DNA of 42,428 bases from Rubrobacteraceae bacterium (GCA_030448125.1 JAUJNO010000008.1:168993-211420), one strand, 5' to 3'; positions 21,030 through 30,934 are shown, counted from the first letter of the stretch. Numbers and translations are program-made. The notes: a model not told the origin generated them from the letters alone.

Positions 21030-23695
21030 TCAAATCCTCCAGGTTCTCTTCGACGAAAGACAGGGCCTCCCCCATCGGCGAACATCGCCTAGAAACTCAG
21101 CGGCGATGGAAGAGGCCAAAGGCTTCATCAGACGCTCGGGACTCCCTTCCTGCATACACTTTCGAGCCTGGTTGCGGAGCCAGTCAGGGCGGTCTGACAG
21201 GAGCGCGGACAGTCCTTTGGACGAGCCTTCCGAAAAGCTCCCATTTCTAATGTCAGTGTTGTCAATAATGTCAAAACCCGATAGGTAAGCGGAATCCTCG
21301 CTGACATTAGACCTGACATTAGAACCGCTCCTGACATTAGAACCTGACATCATCCCGTCGCTAATGTCAGGGTTTTCCGGCTTACCTACGGTGTTTTCCT
21401 CCCAGCTGACATCACTGACATCATCTGTGGAGGTTTCTCGCAACGCTATGACCGTCCCTGACTCGGAGTGCTCTCGGCTCGCCTCTATCTCTGCTGACGA
21501 GAGCACCGGCAGAACCTCCTTGATGCGCCGCCACAGCCAGCGCGCCGACTTCGGCCACGCCTTGTCGCGGTCCACGCCGAGCCTCTCGGCTACAGGCTTG
21601 AGCTTGTTATGCAGCTCTGATGAGGTCCCGACAAACTCCCCTTCGTCTCCCACGAACTTCATGATCGCCTGGGCGACCGGGGAGCCATCGAGCGTAGCCT
21701 GGTTCTGGGCCTTCACGACCTCATCCCAGTCTTCGAGGAACGTCTGTGCCCCCCAGCCCATCACCTCGTAGACGGCGGCGGCGTACTCCCCCAGTCTGCA
21801 AGCCTTGGCCTTCGAGACAATTGGAGAGAGGGTTTCAAAGCTATGGCCTCGGAGAGCACGCCGAAGAGCGCGCCCAGCAGCTTGGGGCGCTCCGCCTCGA
21901 AACGTTCCCACAACTCCTCTTCGGTGCGGCGCTCGTCATCCGGGATGCGCTCCAGCTCCACGACCAGCGAGCGGTCCAGCACGTCGGAGCGGTCGGTGGG
22001 GACGTTTATGCCGTTGAGAATCACCGCACGCTTTACCTCGACGATCACGTCTTCGTCGTCAGTGTAGAGCTTGCGTTTGCTGTCGGCCTCTCCCGTCACC
22101 AGCCGACAGCAAGTGTCGGCTGCGGCCTCCGAGAGGGTATTGAGGTTATCGAACATCAGGATGTAGGCATGCAGAGCCTTTTGCAAGATGTCTCTGGCAT
22201 CGTAGCGCACGGTCTCGGGGGCCGTAGGGTCCCACATCCGTTTCACCATGCGGCCTATGGTCGTCTTGCCCGAGCCCATCGCTCCCGTAACACCCAGGAT
22301 CGGCCGCGGCACGTGCGGCAGCGCGACAGTGGTGAGGTATGCCTCGAAGAGCCTGCGGTCCCTATCCGTCTTGAGGTTCACGAGAGAGGCGAGCGCGCCA
22401 AGAGAGCCGCCCGGCTCCGGGTCGGGCAGCGGTTTGAGGTTTGGGTAGCGCCTGAAGAGCACGGGCGGCCTCTCCGCAAAGCCCCAGCCGTCGGCGCCGC
22501 ACCTCATCACCCGACCGGGGCGCAGCTCGTAGTAGAGGACGCCCTCGTGCCAGGCGGCGCGGGTGTGGAGCTCCCTGATCTCGCCCGAGAACTCCGCGTG
22601 GGCGGCGAGAGTGCCGGCGGCGGTCTTGAGGTACTCGCCGTTTACGGCCTTCTTCTCCTGTCCCCACATGAGCCTCCTGAGCCAGGAGTAGCAGCGGGAG
22701 TTCAAAGGCACCGGCTCCCCTGCGACCAGCGCGTGAGACGCCCCGTGCTGGTCCGCGAACAGAGCTCCGTCTCCGAGGTCCTCCAGAGCGTAGCCAATGA
22801 GCCTGTCGGCCTGGTTGCGCCGGTCCTCCTTCTCTTCCGTCGGAGCATCCTGGCCTTGCTCCTCCCGACACCAACCCCAGTAGCGACGGAGCAGCCGGAC
22901 CATGCCCGGGACTATCTCTTCGAGGGTCGGCCCGCCCACGACCGGCTCGCCGTCGGCCAGGTCTTGCGCGGTGTCCCTGACAATGCCTTCGAGGTCCCGG
23001 CGGGCTTCCCGTCTCTGTCCCTCGTTCGCCCAACCCTTCGCGTCCCAGGCCGCCGCGAGGATCTTGAGCGTAAGGTCTTCTCCGAGGCGTCCGGGCCGCA
23101 GCAGGAAACCGGCCAGGGCCATTGCGTAGTCATGACGTCCGCCGCCCCCAAGATCCCTGTGCTCCGGTAGATGGCGAGCTATGAGTGTTGCCGTGGCGAG
23201 TTCCGTACAACGTGCCCTGAGATCCGCGGTATCCATCGCGGCTATCTCTGCTCCGCTCCGACTCCATACGTACCGCTCGCCGGAGGTGTGGGTGGAAGGC
23301 TCTACGAGCGTCTGCCGCCCCGTACCTCGAAGCTCGATTAGCTTCTTCTTATCGGTATCTTTCCACTCCCCGTACTCCGTGCCCGGTGAGACGTACCACC
23401 AGTGAGAGTCCGGGCTGCCCGCCCGTCCGCTGGTCAGGGTCGTGGGTAGGAAGCGCCCCGCGATCTTGGCTGCCTCCGGACAGTCGAGGTCTACGTCCAC
23501 GAGCCAGCCGGAGGGCTCTCCGGTCAGCAGCCCTATGTTCTGGCCGTTGTTCCAGGCGTCGGGAACGTCCTCTACCGACCAGCGTTCGCTCTCCCAGCCG
23601 AGGCGGCTGGGGTTCTTGGAGTTGGGAGGTACGGGGATCGGTGACCAGCCGCGCCCGATGTAGCGTCGCGCCGCGTCCTGTGTGGCGGCACTCAC
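21030..23695 (-). CDS. Primase-polymerase/helicase replication protein (one frameshift as read)
   Basis: GTG 23695 overlaps the previous stop. Residues 1-190 form a Prim-Pol domain with catalytic VDVDLD (66-71), SHWWY and LVEPSTH. A P-loop ATPase follows with Walker A TGAMGSGKTT (near 468) and Walker B-like LMFDNLNTL (near 510), then a C-terminal region (YEVMGWGAQTFLEDWDEVVK). The first frame ends soon after LADWG; the family-like continuation EYAAAVYEV is in another frame. One extra G in the G5 run (21788-21792) gives a single 888-aa protein. The initiator probably primes and unwinds the circular element. The C-terminus has a repetitive SNVRSGSNVRSNVS stretch. Confidence 0.82.
21247..21422. 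repeat. Iteron-like repeats inside the replication gene
   Basis: CTGACATTAG occurs at 21301, 21313 and 21331; its exact inverse CTAATGTCAG at 21247 and 21361; and CTGACATC at 21344, 21406 and 21415. Eight related sites lie in 176 bases within the 3' part of the primase-helicase gene. The arrangement resembles replication-origin iterons, though the coding sequence also uses them as SNV/R repeats. Confidence 0.6.
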
Positions 23696-23904
23696 GCGGC
23701 TGTCTCTCCTTCGAGCGCCAACGCCTCAAGCGCCGCCTCTACCTCGTGGATTTCTGGCTGGTAGGGGAGGAAGCGAAGCACGTAGAGTAGCCTGCTCAGG
23801 GTCTCGGGACCGCTCTTGGTCGCCTCTGGGTGTTGCGAGAACAGCTCCCTGAGCATGGGGAGAACATCATTCGTCGTGTATACTGAGTTTTGCGCTGGAG
23901 TCAT
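23692..23904 (-). CDS. 70-aa hypothetical protein before the primase
   Basis: From ATG 23904, with GAAAGG upstream; GTG 23934 is an alternative. The body is helical: VYTTNDVLPMLRELFSQHPE, then ETLSRLLYVLRFLPYQPEIH and EVEAALEALALEGE. This resembles small winged-helix or AsnC-like helical units but no family is recognised. Its stop overlaps the primase GTG (GTGA), so the two are coupled. A role as accessory replication or DNA-binding factor is inferred from position. Confidence 0.62.
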   Translation of the reverse strand: MTPAQNSVYTTNDVLPMLRELFSQHPEATKSGPETLSRLLYVLRFLPYQPEIHEVEAALEALALEGETAA

Positions 23905-24079
23905 TCTTGAACCTTTCTTCAGCGTCGGGGGCACCGGGGCGGGTGCCCTTTTTCATCTCCTCGGCACGCCGGGCCTCGCCGCAGCGCAAGATGAAGGCGT
24001 AGACGTTCGAGAGCACGTTTAGCTCCGCGTCTCGTGCGGAGTCAGGGCGCGAGGTGTAGGTGATGCGAGGGTTACTCAT
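23867..24079 (-). CDS. 70-aa hypothetical protein
   Basis: From ATG 24079; it overlaps both neighbours. It reads SNPRITYTSRPDSARDAELN, then VLSNVYAFILRCGEARRAEE, then a charged tail. No family is recognised. Its reality rests on coupled packing within the leftward operon. Confidence 0.58.
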   Translation of the reverse strand: MSNPRITYTSRPDSARDAELNVLSNVYAFILRCGEARRAEEMKKGTRPGAPDAEERFKNDSSAKLSIHDE

Positions 24080-24236
24080 CGCACCTGCGCTCCGCAGTAG
24101 GTACGGCTAGACGCTCAATCTCTCGGCGGGTTATTTCTGCAAACTCAGATTCCCAGCCCTCTTGTGGCCGGGCGATGAGAAGCAGGACCAGGCGGTCCCA
24201 CGTTTCACGAAGTTTGTTGTCTGTCGCGCCTTCCAT
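24072..24236 (-). CDS. 54-aa hypothetical protein
   Basis: From ATG 24236 to TAA 24072, overlapping the next ATG. The sequence is helical: EGATDNKLRETWDRLVLLLI, then PQEGWESEFAEITRREIERL. No family is recognised. GGGGG lies shortly upstream as a weak ribosome site. Confidence 0.5.
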   Translation of the reverse strand: MEGATDNKLRETWDRLVLLLIARPQEGWESEFAEITRREIERLAVPTAERRCDE

Positions 24237-24302
24237 GCCCCCAAGGTACCGGAGGCGCGAATTGGACCAATTAGATTATCGTGGCAGGGCCAGGCAGCTA
24301 GA

Positions 24303-25268
24303 TCAGCCCCACGGCCATCTTGATTCTGAGCGCGCGAGTTCACCAAATTCGCCCCGCGTGAGCCCCTCGCTGTCTTCGGAGAGCCTGAAGTGGCGCAACT
24401 CCTCATATATCTTCTCGTCCGGAATCCCGGCGTCGCGGCGTTCGGTAATGCGACACTGCAATTGGAACTCCAATGGAAAGATGGGATCTCTATTTCTACC
24501 CGACTTAACATCCCCTCCGCGCATCAGCGTCGCGAGTTTTTCAACCAGGACCTTTAATCCATCTTCTCTGCCGCCCGAGTCTCTGTTGCCCTCAATGACA
24601 CTTCTTATCTTTTCACGGACCGCTTCCGTCGGGGTACCGCCCGCCAGAAGTTTGAAGAGTGGTTCTATTTCGCCTTCCATGAGCACATAAATCACTATAA
24701 GCACGGGCAAGGGAGCCTGAGGTACATGCGTGGCGCCGCCGATCGAGAAAGTGAGTCCGTTCTCGATAGACAAGGTATCCGCACTAGCGTCGAGATTGTG
24801 TGTATTGGCTAATCCTTCCCATTCTTCTTCTGACCAGTCTTCACGCCGTAAGAGGTGGGGACTCGTGTCTACCCTACTGAGGATGAATCGGCCCGCTTGG
24901 CGCTTCTCTTTCCTGTATTTCAGGTCCTCGTTTGCTTGGGCAAGCAAGTCCAGCTTCTCTCGGAAGAGCGGCGTCGCTGCGCCGGCCGGCGGGAGATCTG
25001 CGACCGGCCCGGAAGCACGACCCTTACGCTCGCGGGCGGTCTTGGACGCTTCCTCGGGTTCCTCTTTGAGCGGCACCAGGCCCGGCAATCCCCAGCGCTT
25101 CAGTCGGAAGTACATATCTTCAACAGAATCGAACTTCGCGCTCTTGGCTACTTCGTTCTCTGAGCATCCTTGGCTACGAAAGTAGCCGACCATCCCTATC
25201 TGTATATAAGCTTCGTCCCGCTTGCGTTTGGGTAAGGAATCAATGTGCTGCTCTGGTAAGCTATCCAT
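24303..25268 (-). CDS. Hypothetical protein, first gene of the replication operon
   Basis: 321 aa from ATG 25268. The N-terminus YIQIGMVGYFRSQGCSENEV continues to AKSAKFDSVEDMYFRLKRWG, with a helix-turn-helix-like spacing. A basic linker, a charged helix (LLAQANEDLKYRKEKRQAGR), and a C-terminal region with a hydrophobic strand (PQAPLPVLIVIYVLMEGEIE) and helices follow. No family is recognised. As first gene of the operon it may be a regulator or origin-binding protein. No ribosome site is visible; in the circular element it would lie 57 bases downstream of the integrase stop. Confidence 0.65.
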   Translation of the reverse strand: MDSLPEQHIDSLPKRKRDEAYIQIGMVGYFRSQGCSENEVAKSAKFDSVEDMYFRLKRWGLPGLVPLKEEPEEASKTARERKGRASGPVADLPPAGAATPLFREKLDLLAQANEDLKYRKEKRQAGRFILSRVDTSPHLLRREDWSEEEWEGLANTHNLDASADTLSIENGLTFSIGGATHVPQAPLPVLIVIYVLMEGEIEPLFKLLAGGTPTEAVREKIRSVIEGNRDSGGREDGLKVLVEKLATLMRGGDVKSGRNRDPIFPLEFQLQCRITERRDAGIPDEKIYEELRHFRLSEDSEGLTRGEFGELARSESRWPWG

Positions 25269-25325
25269 GCGGTGTGGCGCGGGCTCTAGGCTCTGGCGGA
25301 GCGGCCCGCGCCGCGCCTCCTTTCT

Positions 25326-25424
25326 CTAAGCTCTAGTCAATTCTAACCGCTCGGCGCCGGCCCCGGTAAGCAGAGTCCGGAACCTCAGCTCGGTCTGTTT
25401 CGTGAGATTCGAGGTGGACCAGCA
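25326..25424 (-). other. attR with alternative 3' end of the integrase gene
   Basis: The right arm TTCGTGAGATTCGAGGTGGA (25399-25418) and core GACCAGCA (25417-25424) are the element half of attP. Read leftward from the core in integrase phase, the frame encodes CW, then STSNLTKQTELRFRTLLTGA and GAERLELTRA, and ends at TAG 25326-25328. This is the predicted integrase C-terminus in the circular form. In the integrated form it is detached from the gene. Confidence 0.7.
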
Positions 25425-25807
25425 CCCACTTTCGCAGAGAAGAGGAGGTGCTCCTGCCGGTCCTGGCGCGGTACGGGCAGGACGTACTGGACCGGGGACC
25501 CATTGTGGAGATGCTCGCCCAGCACGCCCGGATCCGGGGCCTCGTCATGCAGCTCAGCGACGAATACGCGGACGGCAGTCTCCGGCCCGAGACGATCGGG
25601 GAGATAGGCGAGCTGCTGGAGACTCACATCCGATTGGAGGAGCGGGAGGTCTTCCCTATGATCGAGGAAGCCTTCCCGGAGGCGGCGCTCAAGGAGGTGG
25701 CCTCCCGGCTCGCGGTCAAAGAGGCCGAACCGTGGGTGCCGATGGAGGGTCTGTCCTACGACCCCTGGCCGGGACCGGGCGATAGCGAGGGCGGCGGCTG
25801 GAGATGA
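25425..25807 (+). pseudogene. Hemerythrin-domain protein, 3' half, separated by the element
   Basis: In phase with the 5' half at 7545 the frame reads HFRREEEVLLPVLARYGQDV, then EMLAQHARIRGLVMQLSDEY, then LLETHIRLEEREVFPMIEEA. The HxxxE/HFxxEE and HIRLEE ligand motifs of the di-iron hemerythrin fold are all here. An internal ATG at 25448 would give only a truncated fragment. Without element excision no functional protein is expected. Confidence 0.88.
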
Positions 25808-25920
25808 CATCGGGGCAGCCAGGAGCCCGGGACTAGCACGTCAGGCTGGGGATCAGCGCCGGTAGCAACGGCCGAAGGCAAGACGACCCACTGCAAGATC
25901 AGCTCAGAGAGAGGCAGAAG

Positions 25921-27005
25921 ATGGATGGCGCTCTTCGCGACGAAGCTCTAAGGGCGATCGAGGGAATCTTCGGAGATCGGATGAAACGGGGTCCGGTCGG
26001 GGAGGAAGGGACTCGCGGCGAGGCACTGGCCTCCGTTTCGCCGGTGAACGCCCATGAGGTTGAGCTTCTCGCGAAGGTGGCCGGACGTTACTCCTTGCCG
26101 ATAGTCGCACTGGGCGCCGGGACTGCCTTCGATGCTCCCGGCGCCCCGGGAAACGGCATCCTGGTCCGCTTCGACCTGATGCGCGGCGTGCGCATACGGG
26201 GCGGCGAAGAACTCTGGGTGAGGGCAGAGCCGGGGGCGCTGTGGCTAGAGCTGGAGAACAACCTGAGCACCCATGGGTGGGGCCTGTCCGTCTACCCTAC
26301 CAGCGCCCCCAGGGCCACCGTCGGCGGCTGGCTCGCCACGGACGGCCTCGGCGTGGGCTCCTTCGAGTACGGCTGGTTGAGCGAGAACGTCCTCTCAGCG
26401 GACGTGGTGCTGGCAGGGGGCGGCCACCGGACACTGCGGGGTGAGGAGCTGAGACCCTTCGTCGGGCCGGGGAAAACCGCGGGGGATGGCGCGGGGATCG
26501 TGGTCGAGGCGACGTTGCGAACCCGGCGTGCAGACGCGGACGTGCCCTTCGGCGCCGCCTTCGACGAGCCGGAGGACCTCGTGGGAGCCGTCGCGAGCCT
26601 CCACGAGGCGGGCGTACCGCTGTGGCACCTGGCCTTCCTGGACCCCGGCATGGTCCGTGCCAGAGGCCTCGGGGACGGCTACCTGCTCTTCGGGGCCTAC
26701 CCAGAAGAGCGGGCCCCGGTCGTAGAAGGAGCTTTGCGGGAGACGTTCGGGTCGCACCGCGGACGGATCCTGCCTGCCGCCGAGAGCTACCGTGTGTGGG
26801 GGAGAGATTCTTCCCGATGGCGCCTTCCTGGCCGCCCCCGACCTCGGCGCAACGCACGCTCGTCCCCATGGCGGAGCTCGCGGAGGCGCTCCTCGCCGCG
26901 CGAGACCGTTCGGCCAACGCCGCCGTCCAGGGCACCGCCGCCAGGTCCGGGGAGGTACTTCTGCTGGCCTTCGACGCCCAAGAGGAGGGCTGGGCGCGAC
27001 GGTAG
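25921..27005 (+). CDS. FAD-linked oxidase (GlcD/GlcE-like), one frameshift as read
   Basis: ATG 25921, with GAGAGAGGCAGAAG upstream. The PCMH-type FAD domain is clear: ASVSPVNAHEVELLAKVAGR, VALGAGTAFDAPGAPGNGIL, VRAEPGALWLELENNLSTHG and SAPRATVGGWLATDGLGVGS. After SYRVWG the frame turns to Arg/Pro noise, while the expected ERFFPMAP continues in another frame to TAG 27003. One extra G in the G5 run at 26798-26802 yields a 361-aa protein. It would oxidise a 2-hydroxy acid or similar substrate; the substrate is unknown. It is shorter than full-length GlcD. Confidence 0.8.
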
Positions 27006-27252
27006 CGAGTGACGGTGGTTAAGGCCTCATCGTAGTCTTCGCACCGCTCTGCGGAAAGCACTCTCAAGGTCGGCTCCGACCGTGCTCCGGCGCTACGCGC
27101 AGTCTGGCGATACTTCCCACCAGGATTTGCATTCAGGGTAGGACGCCCCTAGAGTAGGTCGAAGGTATCGCGCGAACCGTCGACGAAGCTCCGTTCCGAA
27201 CTTTGGGGTATTGTAGAACCAAAGCGAACGTCGAAGACCCGTAAGGAAGTAG

Positions 27253-29031
27253 ATGGCCCTCGCACAAGAGATCATCGTCCAGAAAAACGTCCCCGCGAAG
27301 ATGCGCGATGGCACGACCCTCGTGGCCGACGTCTACCGCCCCGGAGGCGAAGCCTCGAACGGAGAGTATCCGGTGCTCCTGACGAGGCAGCCCTATGGCA
27401 AGGAGCTACCCACCGTCACGAGCTACCTGAACGCCATAAAGGCAGCCGGGCACGGGTACGTCGTCGTGATCCAGGACGTCAGGGGACGCTTCGGCTCGGA
27501 GGGCGAGTGGAATCCCTCCGTGTACGAGTTCGAGGACGGCTACGATACCGTCGAGTGGGCAGCAACACTGCCGGGCTCGAACGGAGACGTCGGGATGTAC
27601 GGGGCGTCGTACTTCGGGATGACCCAGTGGCAGGCCGCCGTCATGCGCCCGCCATCGCTGAAGAGTTTGGCGCCGGGTATCACGTGGGGCAACTACCTCA
27701 ACGGCGCCCAGTTCCGGGGCGGAGTGCGGGAGCTGGGGCTCCGGATCTACTGGTGGGAGTCCGTCCTCGCCCTCGACTCCCTGTTCCGTGAGTACCGCAA
27801 GGACCGCGAGAAGCTAGAGGAGTTGCTGCCCGCCCACGTGGACGTCATAGATGGTCTCCCCGAAGAGTACGGCATCCTCCCCTTAAAGGACCTGCCGGAC
27901 CCGGGCGGCGTCATGCCTTACATGTTCGAGGCCCTAGACCTCGGCATCGACAGCGACGTGTGGAAATACCTCAACATAGACGGTCGCTACGGAGACGTCG
28001 AGGTTCCCACCTTCCACATCGGCTGCTGGTACGACGTCTTCCTCGGCGAGACCTTGAGGCAGTACGAAGCGATGAAGGAGGTCGCGGCCGGACGAGGCTC
28101 CATACCCCCGCGGCTTCTATTGGGACCCTGGATCCATACCACCACCTTCCCGAGCATGGTCGGTGACCTCGACTTCGGCCTCGCCTCCTCGGGCCAGTTC
28201 CTCGACTGCAAGGGCGACGTGACCGACTACCACCTCCGTTGGTTCGACGCGACCCTCAAGGGCGACGAGAGCTCCCTGGCCGGCGAGCCCCCCGTCAAGG
28301 TCTTCGTGATGGGCGAGAACCGCTGGCGCGGCTACGAGGAGTGGCCAGTTCCGGGTTCGCGCGAAGAGAAGTGGTACCTGCACGCGGGCGGCGTCCTTTC
28401 GCGCGAAGAACCCGCCGATAACGCCGGAGGCATCCCCGACGAGTACGACTACGACCCCAAGGACCCCGCGCCGACGCTCGGCGGGGCGCTCCTGATGCCC
28501 GGCGTCTACCGCGCGGGGGCGAGGGATCAGCGCCCCAACGAGGAGCGCCTCGACGTGCTCGTGTACACCAGCGAGGAGCTTTCGGAGGACTACACGGTCA
28601 TCGGAAACGTGAGCGCGACGCTCTATGCGGAGTCTTCCGCGCCGGACACGGACTTCGTGGCGCGGCTCGTGGACGTGTATCCGGACGGGCGGGCCATCGG
28701 AGTGACCGACGGAATAATCCGGGCCAGCGTCCGCGAGAGCTACCCGGCCCCCGGCGTCATAAAGCCCACCGAACCCAGCCTCATAAAGCCCGGCGAGGTG
28801 TACGAATACGTAATAGACCTGTGGGCGACCGGGATCACTTTTAGGACCGGACATTGCATCCGGGTGGAGGTGACATCGAGCTCCTTCCCTCGCTGGGACC
28901 GCAACCTGAATACCGGCGAGGACACCAAAGATTCGTCCCGCTCCGAGGTAGCCCGCCAACAGATATTCCACGACCCCGAGCACCCGAGCAGCATTGCCCT
29001 GACCGTCGTAGACAACCAGGAGAGAGCATGA
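27253..29031 (+). CDS. CocE/NonD-family hydrolase (X-Pro dipeptidyl-peptidase-like)
   Basis: 592 aa from ATG 27253. The alpha/beta-hydrolase triad is complete: Ser119 in GMYGASYFG, Asp261 in GCWYDVF and His295 in GPWIHTTT, with the same spacing as cocaine esterase. The N-terminus [14 protein letters not shown] and the C-terminal jelly-roll domain ([20 protein letters not shown], then [19 protein letters not shown]) confirm the family. It cleaves an ester or amide; the substrate is unknown. Its stop overlaps the thiolase ATG, so a role in releasing an acid for CoA-linked degradation is plausible. Confidence 0.9.
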   Translation: MALAQEIIVQKNVPAKMRDGTTLVADVYRPGGEASNGEYPVLLTRQPYGKELPTVTSYLNAIKAAGHGYVVVIQDVRGRFGSEGEWNPSVYEFEDGYDTVEWAATLPGSNGDVGMYGASYFGMTQWQAAVMRPPSLKSLAPGITWGNYLNGAQFRGGVRELGLRIYWWESVLALDSLFREYRKDREKLEELLPAHVDVIDGLPEEYGILPLKDLPDPGGVMPYMFEALDLGIDSDVWKYLNIDGRYGDVEVPTFHIGCWYDVFLGETLRQYEAMKEVAAGRGSIPPRLLLGPWIHTTTFPSMVGDLDFGLASSGQFLDCKGDVTDYHLRWFDATLKGDESSLAGEPPVKVFVMGENRWRGYEEWPVPGSREEKWYLHAGGVLSREEPADNAGGIPDEYDYDPKDPAPTLGGALLMPGVYRAGARDQRPNEERLDVLVYTSEELSEDYTVIGNVSATLYAESSAPDTDFVARLVDVYPDGRAIGVTDGIIRASVRESYPAPGVIKPTEPSLIKPGEVYEYVIDLWATGITFRTGHCIRVEVTSSSFPRWDRNLNTGEDTKDSSRSEVARQQIFHDPEHPSSIALTVVDNQERA

Positions 29032-30194
29032 AAGAACCCGTCATCCTCGAAGCCGTCCGCACCCCCTTCGGCCGCTACGGCGGCGCCTTCCGCGAGGAGC
29101 GTCCCGACGCTTTGTTGGCCCACACCTTGAGGGGCCTCGTCGGACGCGCCGGGATAGACCCCGAAGAGATCGAAGACGTCGTAAACGGCACCGTTACCCA
29201 GACCGGCGAGCAGGGGGCGAACGTCGGGCGCCTCGGCGTGATGCTCGCGGGCTTCCCCGTGACCGTCCCGGCCGTCACTCTCAACCGGATGTGTGGCTCG
29301 AGCCAGCAGGCGGTCCACTCCGCCTCGCAGGCGATAGCCGCTGGCGACATCGGCTACGCCATCGCCTCCGGCGTCGAGAGCATGACCCGCGCTCCGATGT
29401 TCAGCGACGTGGGGTCGGGCAGCTCAAGCTACGAAGCCCTGAATCCAGACCTCCTGGTGAAACAGGACCTCGTCCACCAGGGCGAGAGCGCGGAGCGGAT
29501 CGCGGAGCAGTGGAAGATAACGCGCGAGGACGTGGACGCTCTCTCCGCCGAGAGCCATCGCCGCGCCAGCGAGGCCGCCCTCGAGAACAAGAACGCCGAG
29601 ATACTCCCCACGGGCGGTCTCGACGCCGAGGGCAACGCTATAGAGCTGACCAGCGACGAGGGCATCCGGGGGGTAGTCGACGCGGAGAAGATGGCGAGCT
29701 TGAAGACCATTTTCAGGCCCGGAGGCGACGGGGTAGTAACCGCTGGGAACTCCTCCCAGATCTCCGATGGAGCCGCGGCCGTCCTCGTCGGCGAGAGAGA
29801 GTGGGCCGAGGCCGACGGCTTCGTTCCGCGCGCGAGATTCCGCGCCCGCGTTGTGGTAGGCGACGATCCGACCATGCAGCTGACCGGCGTCATCCCCGCC
29901 ACGCGCCTGGCGCTCAAGAGAGCGGGCCTGAGCATAGACGACCTCGACTGGATCGAGGTAAACGAAGCATTCGCCACGGTGATCCTCTCCTGGGCCGACG
30001 AACTAAAACCCGACATGAAAAAGGTCAACCCCTGGGGCGGCGCCATCGCCCACGGCCATCCTCTGGGGGCCACCGGCGCGGGTCTCATGGCCAAGATGCT
30101 CGCCGGCCTCGAAGCGACCGACGGTCAACTCGGCCTCCAGGTCATGTGCATCGGCCACGGCATGTCCACCGCCACGATCATCGAGCGCATCTGA
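29028..30194 (+). CDS. Thiolase (acetyl-CoA acyltransferase)
   Basis: 388 aa from ATG 29028, overlapping the previous stop. The acyl-accepting Cys89 is in NRMCGSS, followed by [20 protein letters not shown] (His) and the second Cys in CIGHGMSTA near 374, the full thiolase set. It cleaves 3-ketoacyl-CoA with CoA, or condenses two acyl-CoAs. The adjoining SDR makes 3-ketoacyl-CoA from 3-hydroxyacyl-CoA, so the pair covers the last two steps of beta-oxidation. Confidence 0.93.
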   Translation: MKEPVILEAVRTPFGRYGGAFREERPDALLAHTLRGLVGRAGIDPEEIEDVVNGTVTQTGEQGANVGRLGVMLAGFPVTVPAVTLNRMCGSSQQAVHSASQAIAAGDIGYAIASGVESMTRAPMFSDVGSGSSSYEALNPDLLVKQDLVHQGESAERIAEQWKITREDVDALSAESHRRASEAALENKNAEILPTGGLDAEGNAIELTSDEGIRGVVDAEKMASLKTIFRPGGDGVVTAGNSSQISDGAAAVLVGEREWAEADGFVPRARFRARVVVGDDPTMQLTGVIPATRLALKRAGLSIDDLDWIEVNEAFATVILSWADELKPDMKKVNPWGGAIAHGHPLGATGAGLMAKMLAGLEATDGQLGLQVMCIGHGMSTATIIERI

Positions 30195-30934
30195 TGGAGA
30201 TAAGAGGACGCGCCTTCCTCGTTACCGGCGGCGGCTCGGGTCTCGGCGCCGCGGTCGCCCGCGATCTCGCGTCCGGGGGCGCGAGCGTGATCTCCGCTGA
30301 CCTCGAAGGCGAGGAGAGCGAGGACATCCGTTTCGTGGAGACCGACGTCACCGACGAGGAGAGCGTGCGGAACGCGGTAGACGCCGCCGTGGAGTCCGGC
30401 GGCCTGCACGGCCTCGCCAACTGCGCGGGCATAGCCATCGCGGAGAAGGTGCTCGGCAAGGAGGGGCCGCACTCCCTGGACTCCTTCACGAAAGTCGTGC
30501 AGGTCAACCTGATCGGGACCTTCAACGCCATCCGGCTCGCGGCGGCCGCGATGAAGGACAACGAGCCGGCCGGGAGTGGGGAGCGCGGCGTGATCGTCAA
30601 CACCGCCTCCGTCGCGGCGTTCGAGGGCCAGATAGGCCAGGTCGCCTACTCCGCCTCGAAGGGCGGCGTCGTCTCCATGACCCTTCCCATAGCGCGCGAG
30701 CTAGCAACTTACGGCATCCGTGTAGCGGCCATCGCCCCCGGAATCTTCGACACCCCGATGATGGCCGGCCTCCCCGAAGAGGCTCGCGAATCTCTGGGCG
30801 ACCAGGTCCCCTTCCCGTCCCGCCTCGGCAAGCCCGAGGAGTACGCCGCGCTCGTGCGGCACATCGTCGAGAACGAGATGCTAAACGGCGAGGTCATCCG
30901 GCTCGACGGGGCGATACGGATGGCGGACAAGTAG
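30194..30934 (+). CDS. SDR 3-hydroxyacyl-CoA dehydrogenase (type II, HSD10-like)
   Basis: 246 aa from ATG 30194, overlapping the thiolase stop (TGATG). The Rossmann motif [12 protein letters not shown], Ser in [15 protein letters not shown] and YSASK are intact. The overall sequence, including SADLEGEE and [20 protein letters not shown], matches 3-hydroxyacyl-CoA dehydrogenase type II. It oxidises 3-hydroxyacyl-CoA, possibly branched such as 2-methyl-3-hydroxybutyryl-CoA, with NAD. It is the last gene of the hydrolase-thiolase-SDR operon; a strong hairpin follows directly. Confidence 0.9.
   Translation: MEIRGRAFLVTGGGSGLGAAVARDLASGGASVISADLEGEESEDIRFVETDVTDEESVRNAVDAAVESGGLHGLANCAGIAIAEKVLGKEGPHSLDSFTKVVQVNLIGTFNAIRLAAAAMKDNEPAGSGERGVIVNTASVAAFEGQIGQVAYSASKGGVVSMTLPIARELATYGIRVAAIAPGIFDTPMMAGLPEEARESLGDQVPFPSRLGKPEEYAALVRHIVENEMLNGEVIRLDGAIRMADK

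Larger units (their letters stand above)
7694..25424. mobile_element. 17.7-kb integrative element with large serine integrase and its own primase-helicase
   Basis: The element is bounded by an 8-bp direct repeat GACCAGCA (7694-7701 and 25417-25424) and splits a hemerythrin gene whose flanks rejoin in frame. It carries a large serine recombinase at one end, an Xre gene, small cargo genes, a toxin/antitoxin pair, and a primase-polymerase/helicase operon at the other end. I see no capsid, portal, terminase, tail, relaxase or FtsK-like gene. It is therefore best described as an integrated replicon, IME or satellite of unknown transfer mode. Confidence 0.88.

Noticed and set aside
21247..21422. 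CRISPR array
   Set aside because: The repeats are only 8-10 bases, in both orientations and irregularly spaced inside a coding frame; no cas gene is present.
21781..21800. Programmed -1 frameshift in the primase-helicase gene at TGGGGGAG
   Set aside because: The run does not fit a canonical slippery heptamer in the zero frame, and the same TGGGGGAG break occurs in an unrelated oxidase gene at 26797. Several other genes have missing-base breaks, so sequence error is more likely.
7694..25424. Complete prophage
   Set aside because: No terminase, portal, capsid, tail, lysin or holin was recognisable in either strand of the element.
7694..25424. Integration at a tRNA gene
   Set aside because: No tRNA-like cloverleaf is seen at either boundary, and the target is clearly a protein gene.
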